NCBI GenBank assembly: GCA_020086605.1
Contig: JACBWW010000015.1
Coordinates: forward strand, 21,816,504 to 21,880,503
Source of the DNA: Lanius collurio
Lineage: Eukaryota; Chordata; Aves; Passeriformes; Laniidae
DNA: 64,000 nucleotides
Direction of reading: 5' to 3'
A program made the position numbers and the translations under genes. The notes beneath the pieces are model-generated. The model was not told the DNA's origin. It made no database searches and saw only the letters and a program-made list of their open reading frames with translations. Positions within the stretch are counted from its first letter, which is position 1. Every line of letters starts with the position of its first letter. Positions 53,244 through 64,000 of the stretch are shown here, in pieces.

Positions 53244-53968
53244 TATTTGATATCACAATATCATGTAGTTCCGTTGTAGTTTGTGTTTTGCCTACAGCCT
53301 GTTTAGGTTTGCTCAGAAATTTGCAAGCTGGACCCTGCAACTGAGTCTGAGAGCTGAGAGAGGGGAAGCAAATGCATGGTGTGACAAGTCAGGTGTCCAG
53401 AATTCTGAAACTCATGAGACAAATGGATTGTCTAGATGCAAGCAACGTATAACAAATTAATAGGAGGAAGCTTTTAGAGTATTTAGAGGTCCCACCATTT
53501 ATTTGTCCTCAGTAGCATTGAGCATAGGAGCCCCCTTATCTCAAGACAGTGTTCCTGACCCTGCAACGTGCACCTGATTATAATACTGAAGAATACTGAT
53601 TCAGACTCACCAGGGGGGAAAATCTGGCACTGTAAAACCAGGACATGTTCTGCTGAAAGCGTCACTACAGCCACTGTAATGGTTAGGGGTCACTGCCATG
53701 CCACGTAACACCAGTCCCGTGCTGCTAACACTGGAATTTCAATAATGTGGACACACATACAGACAGAGTAATTAACCTTGCTGAGGGGGGAGAAAAGGCA
53801 AAAGGGAAAGCACATCACACCAGAAATAATCTGATTTGGCTCTGCACTGAGAACACCAGCCTTTGAAATATAGACCACATTTTCATTTTGCAAGTCCTTG
53901 CTTTTATCTACACTAGGCCACCACCTGCCCAATTCATATTCCCACCCTACTGATGAGAAAACGCATAC

Positions 53969-54504
53969 TGGTTTTGGGTGCAACAGAGTTAATAGTTCCT
54001 CATATGATGCTGTGAGTTGGATTTGTGGTGAAAACAGTGTTGATAACACAGAGATGATTTCATTGTTGCTGAGCAGAACTTACTGGTGTCAAGGCCTTTT
54101 CTGCTCCTCACAGTGCCCCACCAGTGAGCAGGCTGGTGCTAAACAAGAGGCTTGGAAGGGACACAGCTGGGATAGCTGACCCCAACTGACCCAAGGGATA
54201 TTCCATACCATACAGCATCATGGTCTGTAAAAGGAGAGGGAAAGAAGAAAAAAAAAGAGGACATTCAGAGTGATGGCATTTGTTGTTCCTGTTACATGTG
54301 ATGAAGCCCAGTGTTCCTGGAGATGGCAGAACATCTGCCTGCCCACAGGACATGGTGCAGATGCTTATCAGTGGAGCTTTTTCTTTATCTGGTAAAATTC
54401 CTCTATTTTAACCCATGTTTTCTCACTTTTGCCCTTCCACTCTCTCCCACTCTGGTGAGTGAGAGGCTGCATAGAGCTGAAATGCCAGCTGGGGTTTGTC
54501 CACA
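53969..54504 (+). mobile_element. Solo ERVL-type LTR
   Basis: Over about 536 bases the sequence follows, in order, the landmarks of a songbird ERVL-type LTR. It has a TG start with gttttgggtgcaacagagtt, then gaaaacagtgttgataac, tgctgagcagaactta and ggccttttctgctcctc. These are followed by ggacacagctgggatagctg, ccaactgacccaagggata, ttccataccatac, gtgatggcatttgttgttcc, gatggcagaacatctgcctg, ttttctcacttttgcccttcc and gagtgagaggctgc...ctgggg near the CA end. The TATA region is degenerate (gtctgtaaaagg) and the polyadenylation region has lost its clear signal. No internal retroviral sequence and no second LTR flank it, so it is a solo LTR left by recombination. I see no clean target-site duplication (catac on the left, gctaa on the right). 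Confidence 0.85.
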
Positions 54505-57500
54505 GCTAAATGTCACTACAAATCACTGCAAAGGCACTTAGTGCCTTGCGGTAGCTACATCTTCCAGGAAGCAAAGAACAAGTAAAAACACGTGACATTG
54601 GCCTTGCCTGCCCTGGCTAACACACCTCAGCAAAGAAAGCCTAAGAGGGCATTTGATTGTTGTCTAGCAGCATGGCACAGTAGAGGCAGGAAGGCACAAA
54701 TAGCAGGGAGAAAAAAGCAGCATATCTGCTAAGGGAAGCGTCAAGCCCTGTATATAAAGCAGTCGTGATGATGTCCAGGTTGGAATTGAAAACTAATGTC
54801 CTCACACCTCCACAAAAAATATCAGAAAACACCCCCCATACAGGAGGAACAGAAAGCAGACATTCAGCCTCTAGAAGAAACTTGCTTCCTCTACAAAAGG
54901 AATTGTGTAAGAGATAAAAAGGCAGAGAATTGGAAAGTGACTCAGGAAGTCTCACTGATGTGCTGCCAGGAAAGGCTCAGACAGCAGCCCAGAGCACAGG
55001 GAGCTCCCTCCCCTAGGTAGCTTCTGCTGGAGTAGTCAGCTGCTAAGTAGGATTCCTCAAAAAAAGAAGAAATTATTCTCAAAAGCTTACTTTGATGTTG
55101 GGGTCCATAAACTTTAAAAAGGGTGTATTTTAACCTCTGCATCTCAAACCATTCCTTAATAATAACAGTTAATAATAATAACAACAACAAAATAAAGAGG
55201 AGTGGCACTCCTAGAGAGATCAAATAAATATTTCTTTTTAAAAAGGTGTAATTTATCTCTTAAATGTGTTTACCTACAAGCCCTAGTATTATTTTGATAC
55301 CTCAGAGAAAAAGACCCTGGGCTTACAAGTATTCATTGCTCTGTCTTGAAACACCTTAATGTTAAGATAGGACAAACAGAACTGTCCTCAGGAGGGTGCA
55401 CTTCCCACCACTGACTAGGGAGAAGTGCTAGGAAATTAAAGTTAACTGGGGTTCACAACCAATGCATAACACAGAAAGAATAAAATCAAATGGACAGGCC
55501 CAGACACAGCTTTCACTGTCAGAATGGGTTATTAGAAAACCTAGTAAGAAAGATAATAAAAAAGGACTTCACTGGCAGTTAAGGTGTGAGTCTTAGCTCC
55601 TAGCTAAATTATTATACTTAGTAACCTGTCTTCAAGTGAATTACAACTCACTTAATTTCTTTAGACTTCAGAGGAGTGCTAATTCCCAAATTCATGGGTG
55701 AACCACATTAACTAATAGCTCATAAATCATGGTAATTATTTCCAAAGTTGCTCTCTTCTGTAGCCCTTAAACCAGAAGATGTCATTTTTATTTTTATCCA
55801 AATCTTCACCAGTGTTCTCAAACCACCCAGGAGTGGAGCTGTGACTCACCCATACTGCTGAGCCTGTGGCTGCTTTCACCTGGCTGCTCTGGTCTTGTGG
55901 GGGGCTTGCAATGCTGAGTGAGCCAAGGACTCCCCAGGAACATTACACACACATTGCTCAGCCATCTCCATCAATTTTGCAAGTGGGAGTTGAATTATTT
56001 TGTCTACGGGTTTCTTGTTTTGCTTTGAAACATAATGTGCAGACAAAGACTTTCCTGGGCTTCTCAGAGAGCAAGGTAAAGGGGTGGTAAGATAAAGTTT
56101 TGGCTTGCCAAATGAAATTATGGTCCTATTAAAAAACAAGCAAGTTTGACTAATGAGTACCAAATGACATCATAAAAATATCTTAGTTTCCTTCAGTAGA
56201 TTAAAGGCAGTTCATAAATGAACTCTGAAAAATAGTAAAATTAGAGAAAAGTAATGTAAATATGAGTGCATGTTCTAAAGAAATAACTGAGCAGTGTTCA
56301 AGGCAGCATGGAAGCACTCAGACCAGCACCAACATTTATTGAGTACTCTACTCATTTCTCCCTTTGATATTCAGGCATTATTTTTCCTGTAAGTTGATGT
56401 AAACTTTGAAGTTTCACACAAGATCTTGAAAGAAATACAGAGTGTAACCAGCTGCTACATATGATTCTCTAGCCAGTGGCTGCCATGTATATTATATATA
56501 GAAAGCAAAAAAGAGAATAGGTTGAGCAGTGTAAACTGCCAGCAGGGAAAGTCTTTGAAAACTTATACAAGATAAAAGCATCTGTAGTCTCAACACTTAC
56601 ACTCTGTAGTCCAGCACAGTGATAAAAACCAGCATCCAATGGAACAGCTGGAGTCCACTGAAAGGGAGCAAAGCCAGCATTTGAATACAATTAGCTCTGA
56701 CTGTGCTCAAGTTGCCTGAGATACACTTCCACATCCACAATAACTCTCTTTTAACAGCTAATCCACTAGATGAACCATCTTTTTGCAGGGTTAGAATCCA
56801 CAAGGCAAGAGAACTGTACAAAGAGGGTGTTACTGAGTAGAAGGTAATCCTGCAAGGCAACATGTCTGAAATTACACAACAACAAAACTCTTTTGCCTAT
56901 ATGGGATGGACTTGCCATACAGCTGTAAGTAAAGGTTCCTGTCTGCACCCAACCTGAGCCACAGGAGGTGGCCAAAGTACTTCTTGCATTCCAGAACCCA
57001 TCAGTTCCATGGATGTAGCTAAATTAAATCCAACTTCTGCTCTGTGAAATGGAGTAAAATCATGTCATCTGTGTCGAACTCCATGTATTTAGCAGGCATT
57101 ACACACACATAAAGGGACCACCTGAATCTGCTCCTTGCAAAAACACTTTGCCCATGGGAAAATTGCAGGGACATGAGACAGCAGATGAGCCCTTTCATGC
57201 ATGTGGTGGCACTAACTTAAAGTGACCAGTCCCAACTGCAACATGGAAATACAAAGGGGGTGGTATATAACACACCACTACAAAACAAAATAAAATTAAA
57301 AACCCAAACCTGAATAGGTTACTACATTCCAGGTAAGTGTTTGGCGAATGCAATGTAAGGGCAGTTTATCAAAATGACATAAAAATTGCTAATGGAATTG
57401 CTCTGGTTTACCTATCTTATCTTACTTATTTCCTTGCTCTTCAGACTGTTTTAAAATACTCATCCTGAACCATCTCATACAGGAGAAAAGAGAGGAATTT

Positions 57501-57599
57501 AGTCAATATTATACTTAAAATCATGCACAAAAATTAACAGCATTATGATCCAAGGTAATTGTCGTTTTCACAGCTAAATAACAGAACTGCAGTATGACC

Positions 57600-57677
57600 A
57601 GTGAAAATGAAAATTATTTTATAACTGATGAGTGAAAGTGGTGATTATTTTATAACTCACAAGTGAAAATTTAATTA
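57600..57677 (+). repeat. 31-bp tandem repeat, 2.5 copies
   Basis: Copy one (57,600-57,630) and copy two (57,631-57,661) share agtgaaa, then gattattttataact or aattattttataact, with a few substitutions. A partial third copy, agtgaaaatttaatta, ends at 57,677. The block sits alone in unique sequence, so it looks like a local slippage or duplication product. Confidence 0.85.
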
Positions 57678-59912
57678 ACTGTAATCCACAAACTGCTAGG
57701 TTTTTGCAGCTAAAAGTCAATAAACTTCAATACAGCCAAACTGAATTCTGTGGAGAGGATAAAAATGTCTTCCTATATGATCTCTACCTGTACAGAGCCT
57801 ACACTGTTTGATACTGGAACATAGTCAGAAAGTCTGACAACCACTGAGCAGCACCAACCTAGAATCTGACACTACAGAAGCACACCAAATTGGAGAATTT
57901 GGAGAGTAAGAACAAAATGCTGAAGAATTGGATCCATGAGGGGACATCAATAGTTGACTACATACCAGATTAAATAAAAAAAAAAGACATTAATGTTTCA
58001 AAAAAATATCCTTAAGTAATCAAAACACCTCATAAAAATAATTTGTGAATTCAAAACCAGTAGCTGCTACAGGGAATGAAAAAAGGGTCTGAAGTTAATG
58101 ATGTTCTTTAAAAACACAATTTGGCCTCCACATTTCCTCCTCATATTCTCAATGAGGGCAGACAAAGATGGGATAGGGAGAGCTTCACATATCCCAGTAC
58201 ACAGGAGGAAAAAGAAGAAGAGAAAGCTAATTTTCTGAAAACAAAATTGTGCATCTGTGGAATAATAAAATAATAAATTTTCTATCCAAAAAGTTTTTTT
58301 TATCCAAAAACCTCCTATTCACCTGTGCGAAAGTGTTAGAAGGCAAGAAGATGCACTCCAAGAATTTCTGAGTCAAAAACAATAAGGGTGTCTAAAATTA
58401 TTCAGACTCTAAGGGGTTTTTTTGTTTTAAAATGGGAAACTACCCACAGTTACAATAATTTGCATATCTTGCAGAAAAAAAAAAATTATTCTTACACTGT
58501 TGATTCTATTCTGATTCATGTCCTTAGCTTATGATATAAGAACTGTGGCAGGGAAAAGCTGCTTAACAGAAAATAACAAGGCAAATGACAATGCACACTC
58601 TCGAGGTCGGTAAAATAGCAAGTCAGCTTTTGTAATTTCTGTATTTCCAGACTTTTTGGTCAAGCAGAATAGAACATTGAAAAATGCACCACTGCACATA
58701 CCTGACTGTAACAATGAGGTATTTGATCATATCCATTAAGATAAAGCTAGACCTCCTTCCTGTCAGCAGTTTTGAAGATTTCTGAATAGCTAAGGATGCT
58801 TGTTTCCCATGAGTTTAAAGTGGTTTATTCATCATCATTCAAGTTTCTCAGTGTATTTTTTGGATAAAAACTTATTTTAAAAGTCTATTAAGAAACAATG
58901 ACCTTCCAGCTTGTGATATCATTTGCCTCTTTTGGCAGGGTCATTTTGAACTGAACAAAATCAGCTGTTGCTTTATTTTCAGACCTTTCCTATCATCTGT
59001 TGCAATTCTTTCCTTCTAACTCATGAGGGTAACATCTGCAATTCCCTCTCATCAAGTACCCCTTCTGCCTGCTCCTGAGCACAAGGGCAACCCTCTGATT
59101 GCTGCAGGGTCAGATTTAAGGGCTAGATCCTAAATCTGAATAAACAAGTTTTGCTGAAGATCAACGAAACAGGGAGCTCTGTTAAATATTTGGCATGAAA
59201 ACCCTCAATTTATCTGTTTCTCCCAGTGCCCATCACCTCCAAATCCACCTTCTCTGAGGGACGGTAAGAAGGCAGCACCCCACAAGTTTTGTGTAAGAAT
59301 GCCTAAAGTCAAAATGAATTTCTGACGAGACAAGAGACATTCCCACGTTTACAGACACATCTGGCAAGTAAGGTAAAAGGTTGCTTGGTAAAGCTCTCTC
59401 TAGATATTTTTTTAAGGAAACAGTCTCCATATCATAGCCTGATCATAGCCAACTGACATGGTAAGCATCATGCTGGAGATAGCACAGGTATGGAAGGACA
59501 GAAGAAACTCCATGCTTGAATTCCACATGTGGCATGATTCCCTAGACCTACCTGTAAAAACAGGTGGACTGCACATCATAGTTGCTAGTCTACTACATCC
59601 AAGTAATGCATTTTCTAACTTGCCACTCTCACTTTATGACTATGAATTCTCAGTTCAGCCTAGATCCCTCAAGTTTCCAGGGAGGATCATAAATATACAA
59701 AAAGAGAGTAAAGAAATTATAACAAATGTCAGCTAGTACTGGAACCCCTTTGGGGAGCTCCTGAGCACTGATGCCTCTGGCCACAAAAATCAAGTAACCC
59801 AAAAAAAATAACTTTAAGTTAAGCTGACTTATGTAGATCCAAATTACCTAGGCTGCATAAAGACCAAGCAGTACCAAACTTCATTTGGAAAAGAGTCTGA
59901 GTGAAAAAAAAA

Positions 59913-59925
59913 ATATATATATACA
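59913..59925 (+). repeat. Short (TA)n run
   Basis: About six TA units after a run of A. Simple sequence. Confidence 0.8.
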
Positions 59926-59964
59926 TTCAATAAATAATAAACATATCAATTTTGTCAGTCAGTA

Positions 59965-59980
59965 CGTCAGCTCGTCAGCT
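59965..59980 (+). repeat. Tandem CGTCAGCT pair
   Basis: The octamer cgtcagct occurs twice in direct succession, just after a related gtcagtca. Each copy holds a CRE half site (TGACG on the minus strand), and the second forms a CAGCTG E-box with the next base. Two CpGs survive in a CpG-poor region. Confidence 0.7.
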
Positions 59981-62900
59981 GGCCCCAGCATATGCTGATG
60001 AACACCAACAGAAAGTACACAATGGTTTCAAGAAATACTATTTTGAGAGCAAACCTTCCTCAAGGAAATGTAATGACATTTAAAAGAAATTTTAAATCCT
60101 TTTAGACATGAAGAAAAAGTAAGGGCTTGGAAAAATAACAAAAAAAAAAATAAATCACAATACTCAAGACAGATAGGAATTTGAGAAACTCTCAAAGCAA
60201 AGAGCTCAATATGATTTGTATTCTCACTATTGTCAGGCCCTCTTTTCTGGACAATTACAGTATCAGATGGACCTCTATGAAAAACAAACAATGCAGCTTT
60301 AAAGATGAGGCAGAGAATAACACCCATGGAAACCATCTCCAGAATGGTTTATATCGACTATAACACTACTTATGAAATGCTATGGCTCAAAGAATGAGGG
60401 AAGTTTACATGGCTGCAGTTCACACACTTTGCAAATGCCAGCTGATCAGCAAAATGCAGTAGTCACAGAATCTGCATTTATTTGGACAAACTCGTAAAAA
60501 GCATTCAGAGATGCAAGTGTGGAGCCAGCCCAAGCACTGCTTTCAAAATCAGATCCAAAGGAAGTGCAGGTGCCTCAAAATCTTGGTTAGAAAAGGAAAA
60601 TGACTGAGATAAAGCCCACATGACTTATCTATGCCACGGGGAATTATCTCTATTTGCAACAACCGAAAGTCTGCTACAACAAAATGAGGCTTCTCTACAG
60701 TCCTCAGAAAGATGCAGAACTTACTACTTTTACATATCCTTTCTTTGGCCTCAAACAATGGGCACAAGTGAATGCCATTTTGAGTTCTACCATGCTAAAA
60801 GTCAGCAAATAGATGCTGGCTAACTTCTTCTGTGCAAGGACTGGTTTAAAGCAGGCCCTGCACAGCAGGAATTATGATAACCTAATTCAGTCAGGACCAG
60901 CAAGGAGAGAAGAAGGCAAGCCACAACACTGCAAAAACAAGAGTGTGCAAGACAATTTCAGCAAGATTGTCTAGCAGAGCATTCTATTGTTTGACATACA
61001 CTCCTAGTGTTTTCATGCACTCTAAAGCGTATCTGTCATACATTCACCGATGAAGATGATTAGCTTTTTGTATGTGTATTTGATATGTGTATATGGTACA
61101 TTTAGCCAAAATCAAAGTTAGGTTACCAACACATGGATAAATATTTCTTGATTAATGAATGTGGAAAAGAACTGCTATAAACAGGCATTTATCATCGGAT
61201 GGAAAATTATTGTCATTAAGGGCCATGAATACTGCAATAAGCTAATAAAAGTTTTCAAAGTATACAAAGGAGTGTCTTCTAAAAAATAAATATAGGTGAA
61301 AAATTTGAGACTGGTTTATTTGACAACAAGCACAGAAATTGGCTGCTTTTGTTCAGGAAGGAATATCATCGAGAGAGGGAACTGGGGGAGGAACAGATGA
61401 AAGAGGTTAGTGGCTGTAAGAGAACTGAAATGGCACAGGAGGAAGGGGAGATAAAGTCACATCACTGAAAATTTTAAAATCTCACTTGAAAATTTATTTT
61501 CTCTAAGAGTTTTACTAAAGAAACATCACAAAGAAATCAGTATTGGGCTGATGCTTCACCTTAGACACCTTAGGGAAAATATGGAAGGGATGATGAGATT
61601 CAGAAGTAGTTGTTCTGTGCAAAACAAAAAAAAAAAAATCAAATCTTTCTCCACTCCTGACATGTATTTATTATTTGTTCCCAACCACCTCTCCTTATCT
61701 GATGACACAGCTTACAGACTGCATGCAGTTTAACATGTAGTTTGAAATTGCTAGTAACTCTTCTGTGGTAATTTCCAGTCCTCACAAAAAGAACAGCCAC
61801 AACTTAGTCCATTCTTATACCTATAGAGAACTGGTAATTAGATTGACATCTGCTAAAAAGCAAAAAATCCCCACTGGCGTTGATGTCATCAGAAATGAAC
61901 ACACAAATTGCTGTGCACATCCTTCAAGGATTTTATTGTAATAACTTCCAGTGCTCACTATTATCTCCAACCATTAGCAGAGCATACAGACAGCTGCTGC
62001 CTTTAGTAACCTGTCCCTTCTGTCCTCGGCCAATGTGAGCAGCACAAGCAGTACCAGTCCTGACCTTTCTCTGCAAGCTTGCCTCTGCTTTCTCTCCCCA
62101 GGGTTAGACTGGCAGCACTCACCTTTGGCTGTATCTTCAGACAACTTTAAGGATTTTTTTCAGGGTACTGAAGTTCACACGTGTTCAGTCCATTGGGGAT
62201 CTCAGCACCTAGCACCAGTGTATCTCCACATAACCTGTTGAGCTCTGCATGTTATACCACTGTTACCAGCCTACTGAGGCAACTTTGCAGGACCTCTGTT
62301 GGTATTACTGTGTTTGGATATTCTCTATTCTACCTCATGGGTACTGCTCTCTGGTATTTTCAAATTTAAAAAAAAAAAGTATTCTTTAGGCTGTTGGTTG
62401 CATACACACACAAAATAAATAAATCTAAATCTCTCCACCTATAGCCTTTGACATCTCTTAAGCACCATTTGCGTGTATAGCTTTTTCTAGAGTCACGGAG
62501 AAAAGGAATTATTTTCTGAGGCAGATGGCATCTTCAACTCTTCACTGCTGTGCTAGCCAGCTAGGCTAATCCACGCTGCAGAGGATTGCCTCACTTTGCT
62601 TGAGGACAGAGAGAGAGGTTATCTCAGCTCACAGCTGAGGCAAGAGACAAAACAAGGCAGGTGCCTTTGCACTGATGCAGACCAGGCACCCTCCCACCAC
62701 CTGCTGAGAGTGCTGAGGACCCTATCTTTCAGCAAGACAGATAAAAGGAGGAGCTAGGCACAGCAGCTTCTCAAATGCTCCAACTATTCCCAAAGCAACT
62801 GCCCATTTAGGTCCTTAATTTTATGGCAAAACACTTCTAGAAGCTTAGCTCAGCTTTCAGATCGCTAGTTTATCCTTCATAGTACTGCTTTTGGCCCATC

Positions 62901-64000
62901 AGACTATTTGCAGTTTACTTTTCACCTCAAGCCAAGTCCAGTAATTAAGTATAACTAACATAAAAAATCCCAACAAAACATTTCAAAAGGCATTTAAATA
63001 TAGGTAAGGCAACTCCTGCCTGCATGCAAAGCCCCTACCAACTTCTAAAAAGATTTAGTATCAATGATTAAACCTGTGAGAAGTAGTCACACTGTTTTAG
63101 TTTTTAAGAAATTTGCAGTAGGGGAAAAGAAATGCCAAGCATGGTTCATCAAAACAGCCAAAATGCTGCTAAGGAAAGAAATTACATTGGGATTAATAAT
63201 TTCACATATATGTGCAGCATTTGAGAGTAGGACAGTACAAAAATAGATCAAACCCTTTTGACAGGCTCTCATTTGTTCACACCATTCCAAGTCATGTTGT
63301 CTGAACTGGTAAGGTGAACCAGAAAAATTGAGTTATGCACTAACAGTGCAAAGATCTACTCTTTTGCAGAAAGTTATAAAAACATTGATGCACAAATTAA
63401 GCACCAAGTTAAGTAAAAACTATGGCATTTTGTACACATAAAATCTAACAGCTCATGATTCAAGCCCTAAAAAATAAGAATAAAGTTTACAACCCAAAGG
63501 ATTAGAAACTATTCTTTGTGTTGCTTTGGTTTTGGGGTTGTGTTTGTCTTAAATTAAAGAACTAATTTTAAAATAAGGTTTTTTCTATGAAATCTTAGAG
63601 ACAGCAAGCCATAAGAAAATTCCACACATTCAAAACACAGGCATGTGTGTCATTCAGATCACGTTGATTCTTGTCAGGAGAGAAAATTTCTTTCAAAATT
63701 AAGCAGTCCTAAGAAATTCCCTAATTCAGTTGTGGAGAAGTTTGATTACTCCCTGTCAATGGATTTCTGAGTTAAAAAGCTATAAAGTTTATCTTAATTT
63801 TTTTCCATGTCTAATTGGAGTGAACTATTGATTTCTGCATGCCCTCAACCAGCAGCATCCCAACTACATTGTACAGCCCAACAACACTGCATAATCCCCA
63901 TTGTAAACACTTATTTTGAGGTGTGTTTTTCATTATTTAGCTGTGGAAGACAGAATATAGACAAGCCTAATCTGTTGTCATCCATGGTTGTCAGAGAAAA

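Larger units (their letters stand above)
54505..64000. other. Gene-free unique sequence
   Basis: No recognised gene or transposon. The longest frame is about 104 codons (54,641-54,955, minus) and is not protein-like. The supportable contents are a 31-base tandem repeat (57,600), a TA run (59,913) and a duplicated octamer with CRE half sites (59,965). A G+C-richer patch at about 62,520-62,760 has no feature I can name. Confidence 0.65.

Noticed and set aside
53969..54504. Full provirus attached to the LTR
   Set aside because: No second LTR, primer-binding site or gag/pol remnant is visible on either side.
1..64000. CRISPR array, tRNA, rRNA, mitochondrial insertion, or bacterial-type operon
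   Set aside because: No regularly spaced repeats, no cloverleaf with A and B boxes, no rRNA or mitochondrial words, and no packed reading frames were seen on either strand.

Overview
The window is eukaryotic and almost certainly from a bird. It is A+T-rich, shows no CpG island, has no operon-like packing of reading frames, and carries repeats diagnostic of avian genomes. These are three 3'-end fragments of CR1 LINEs (near 25,843, 37,472 and 53,068), one much older CR1-like LINE relic (about 45,660-46,765), and a solo ERVL-type LTR (about 53,969-54,504) of a kind I know from songbirds. The bird assignment is strong. The passerine assignment rests on the LTR and is moderate.

I could not recognise a single exon of a known gene. 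The reading frames are short, lie on both strands and match nothing I know, so the segment is best read as a gene desert or the inside of a very long intron. The least unconvincing coding or transcript hints are a possible internal exon on the minus strand (34,603-34,787), a 257-codon open frame on the minus strand (41,634-42,407), a roughly 118-codon open frame on the plus strand (42,609-42,963), and a TATA-like box followed by an ATG abutting a good splice donor (26,346-26,425). None is secure.

Region by region: 1-13,300 is unique A+T-rich sequence with a perfect 30-bp palindrome at 3,438-3,467, a 10-bp hairpin at 5,682-5,706 and an A-rich tract near 7,780. 13,300-25,840 is unique sequence with an AT hairpin, an imperfect 14-bp hairpin, an A-rich tract and an alternating purine-pyrimidine patch. 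25,840-37,660 has two CR1 tails, a possible third CR1 fragment, a homeodomain-site-rich patch, the two exon candidates and a G-tract cluster. 37,660-45,660 has the long frames, an ATTA-rich block and a relatively CpG-rich block. 45,660-54,504 is the main mobile-element zone. 54,504-64,000 is unique sequence with a 31-bp tandem repeat and a duplicated CRE-like half site.

I found no new multi-gene system. The most checkable observations are the long spacer-less palindrome, the two splice-bounded exon candidates and the possible regulatory blocks. All need genome alignment or RNA data, which I could not run.
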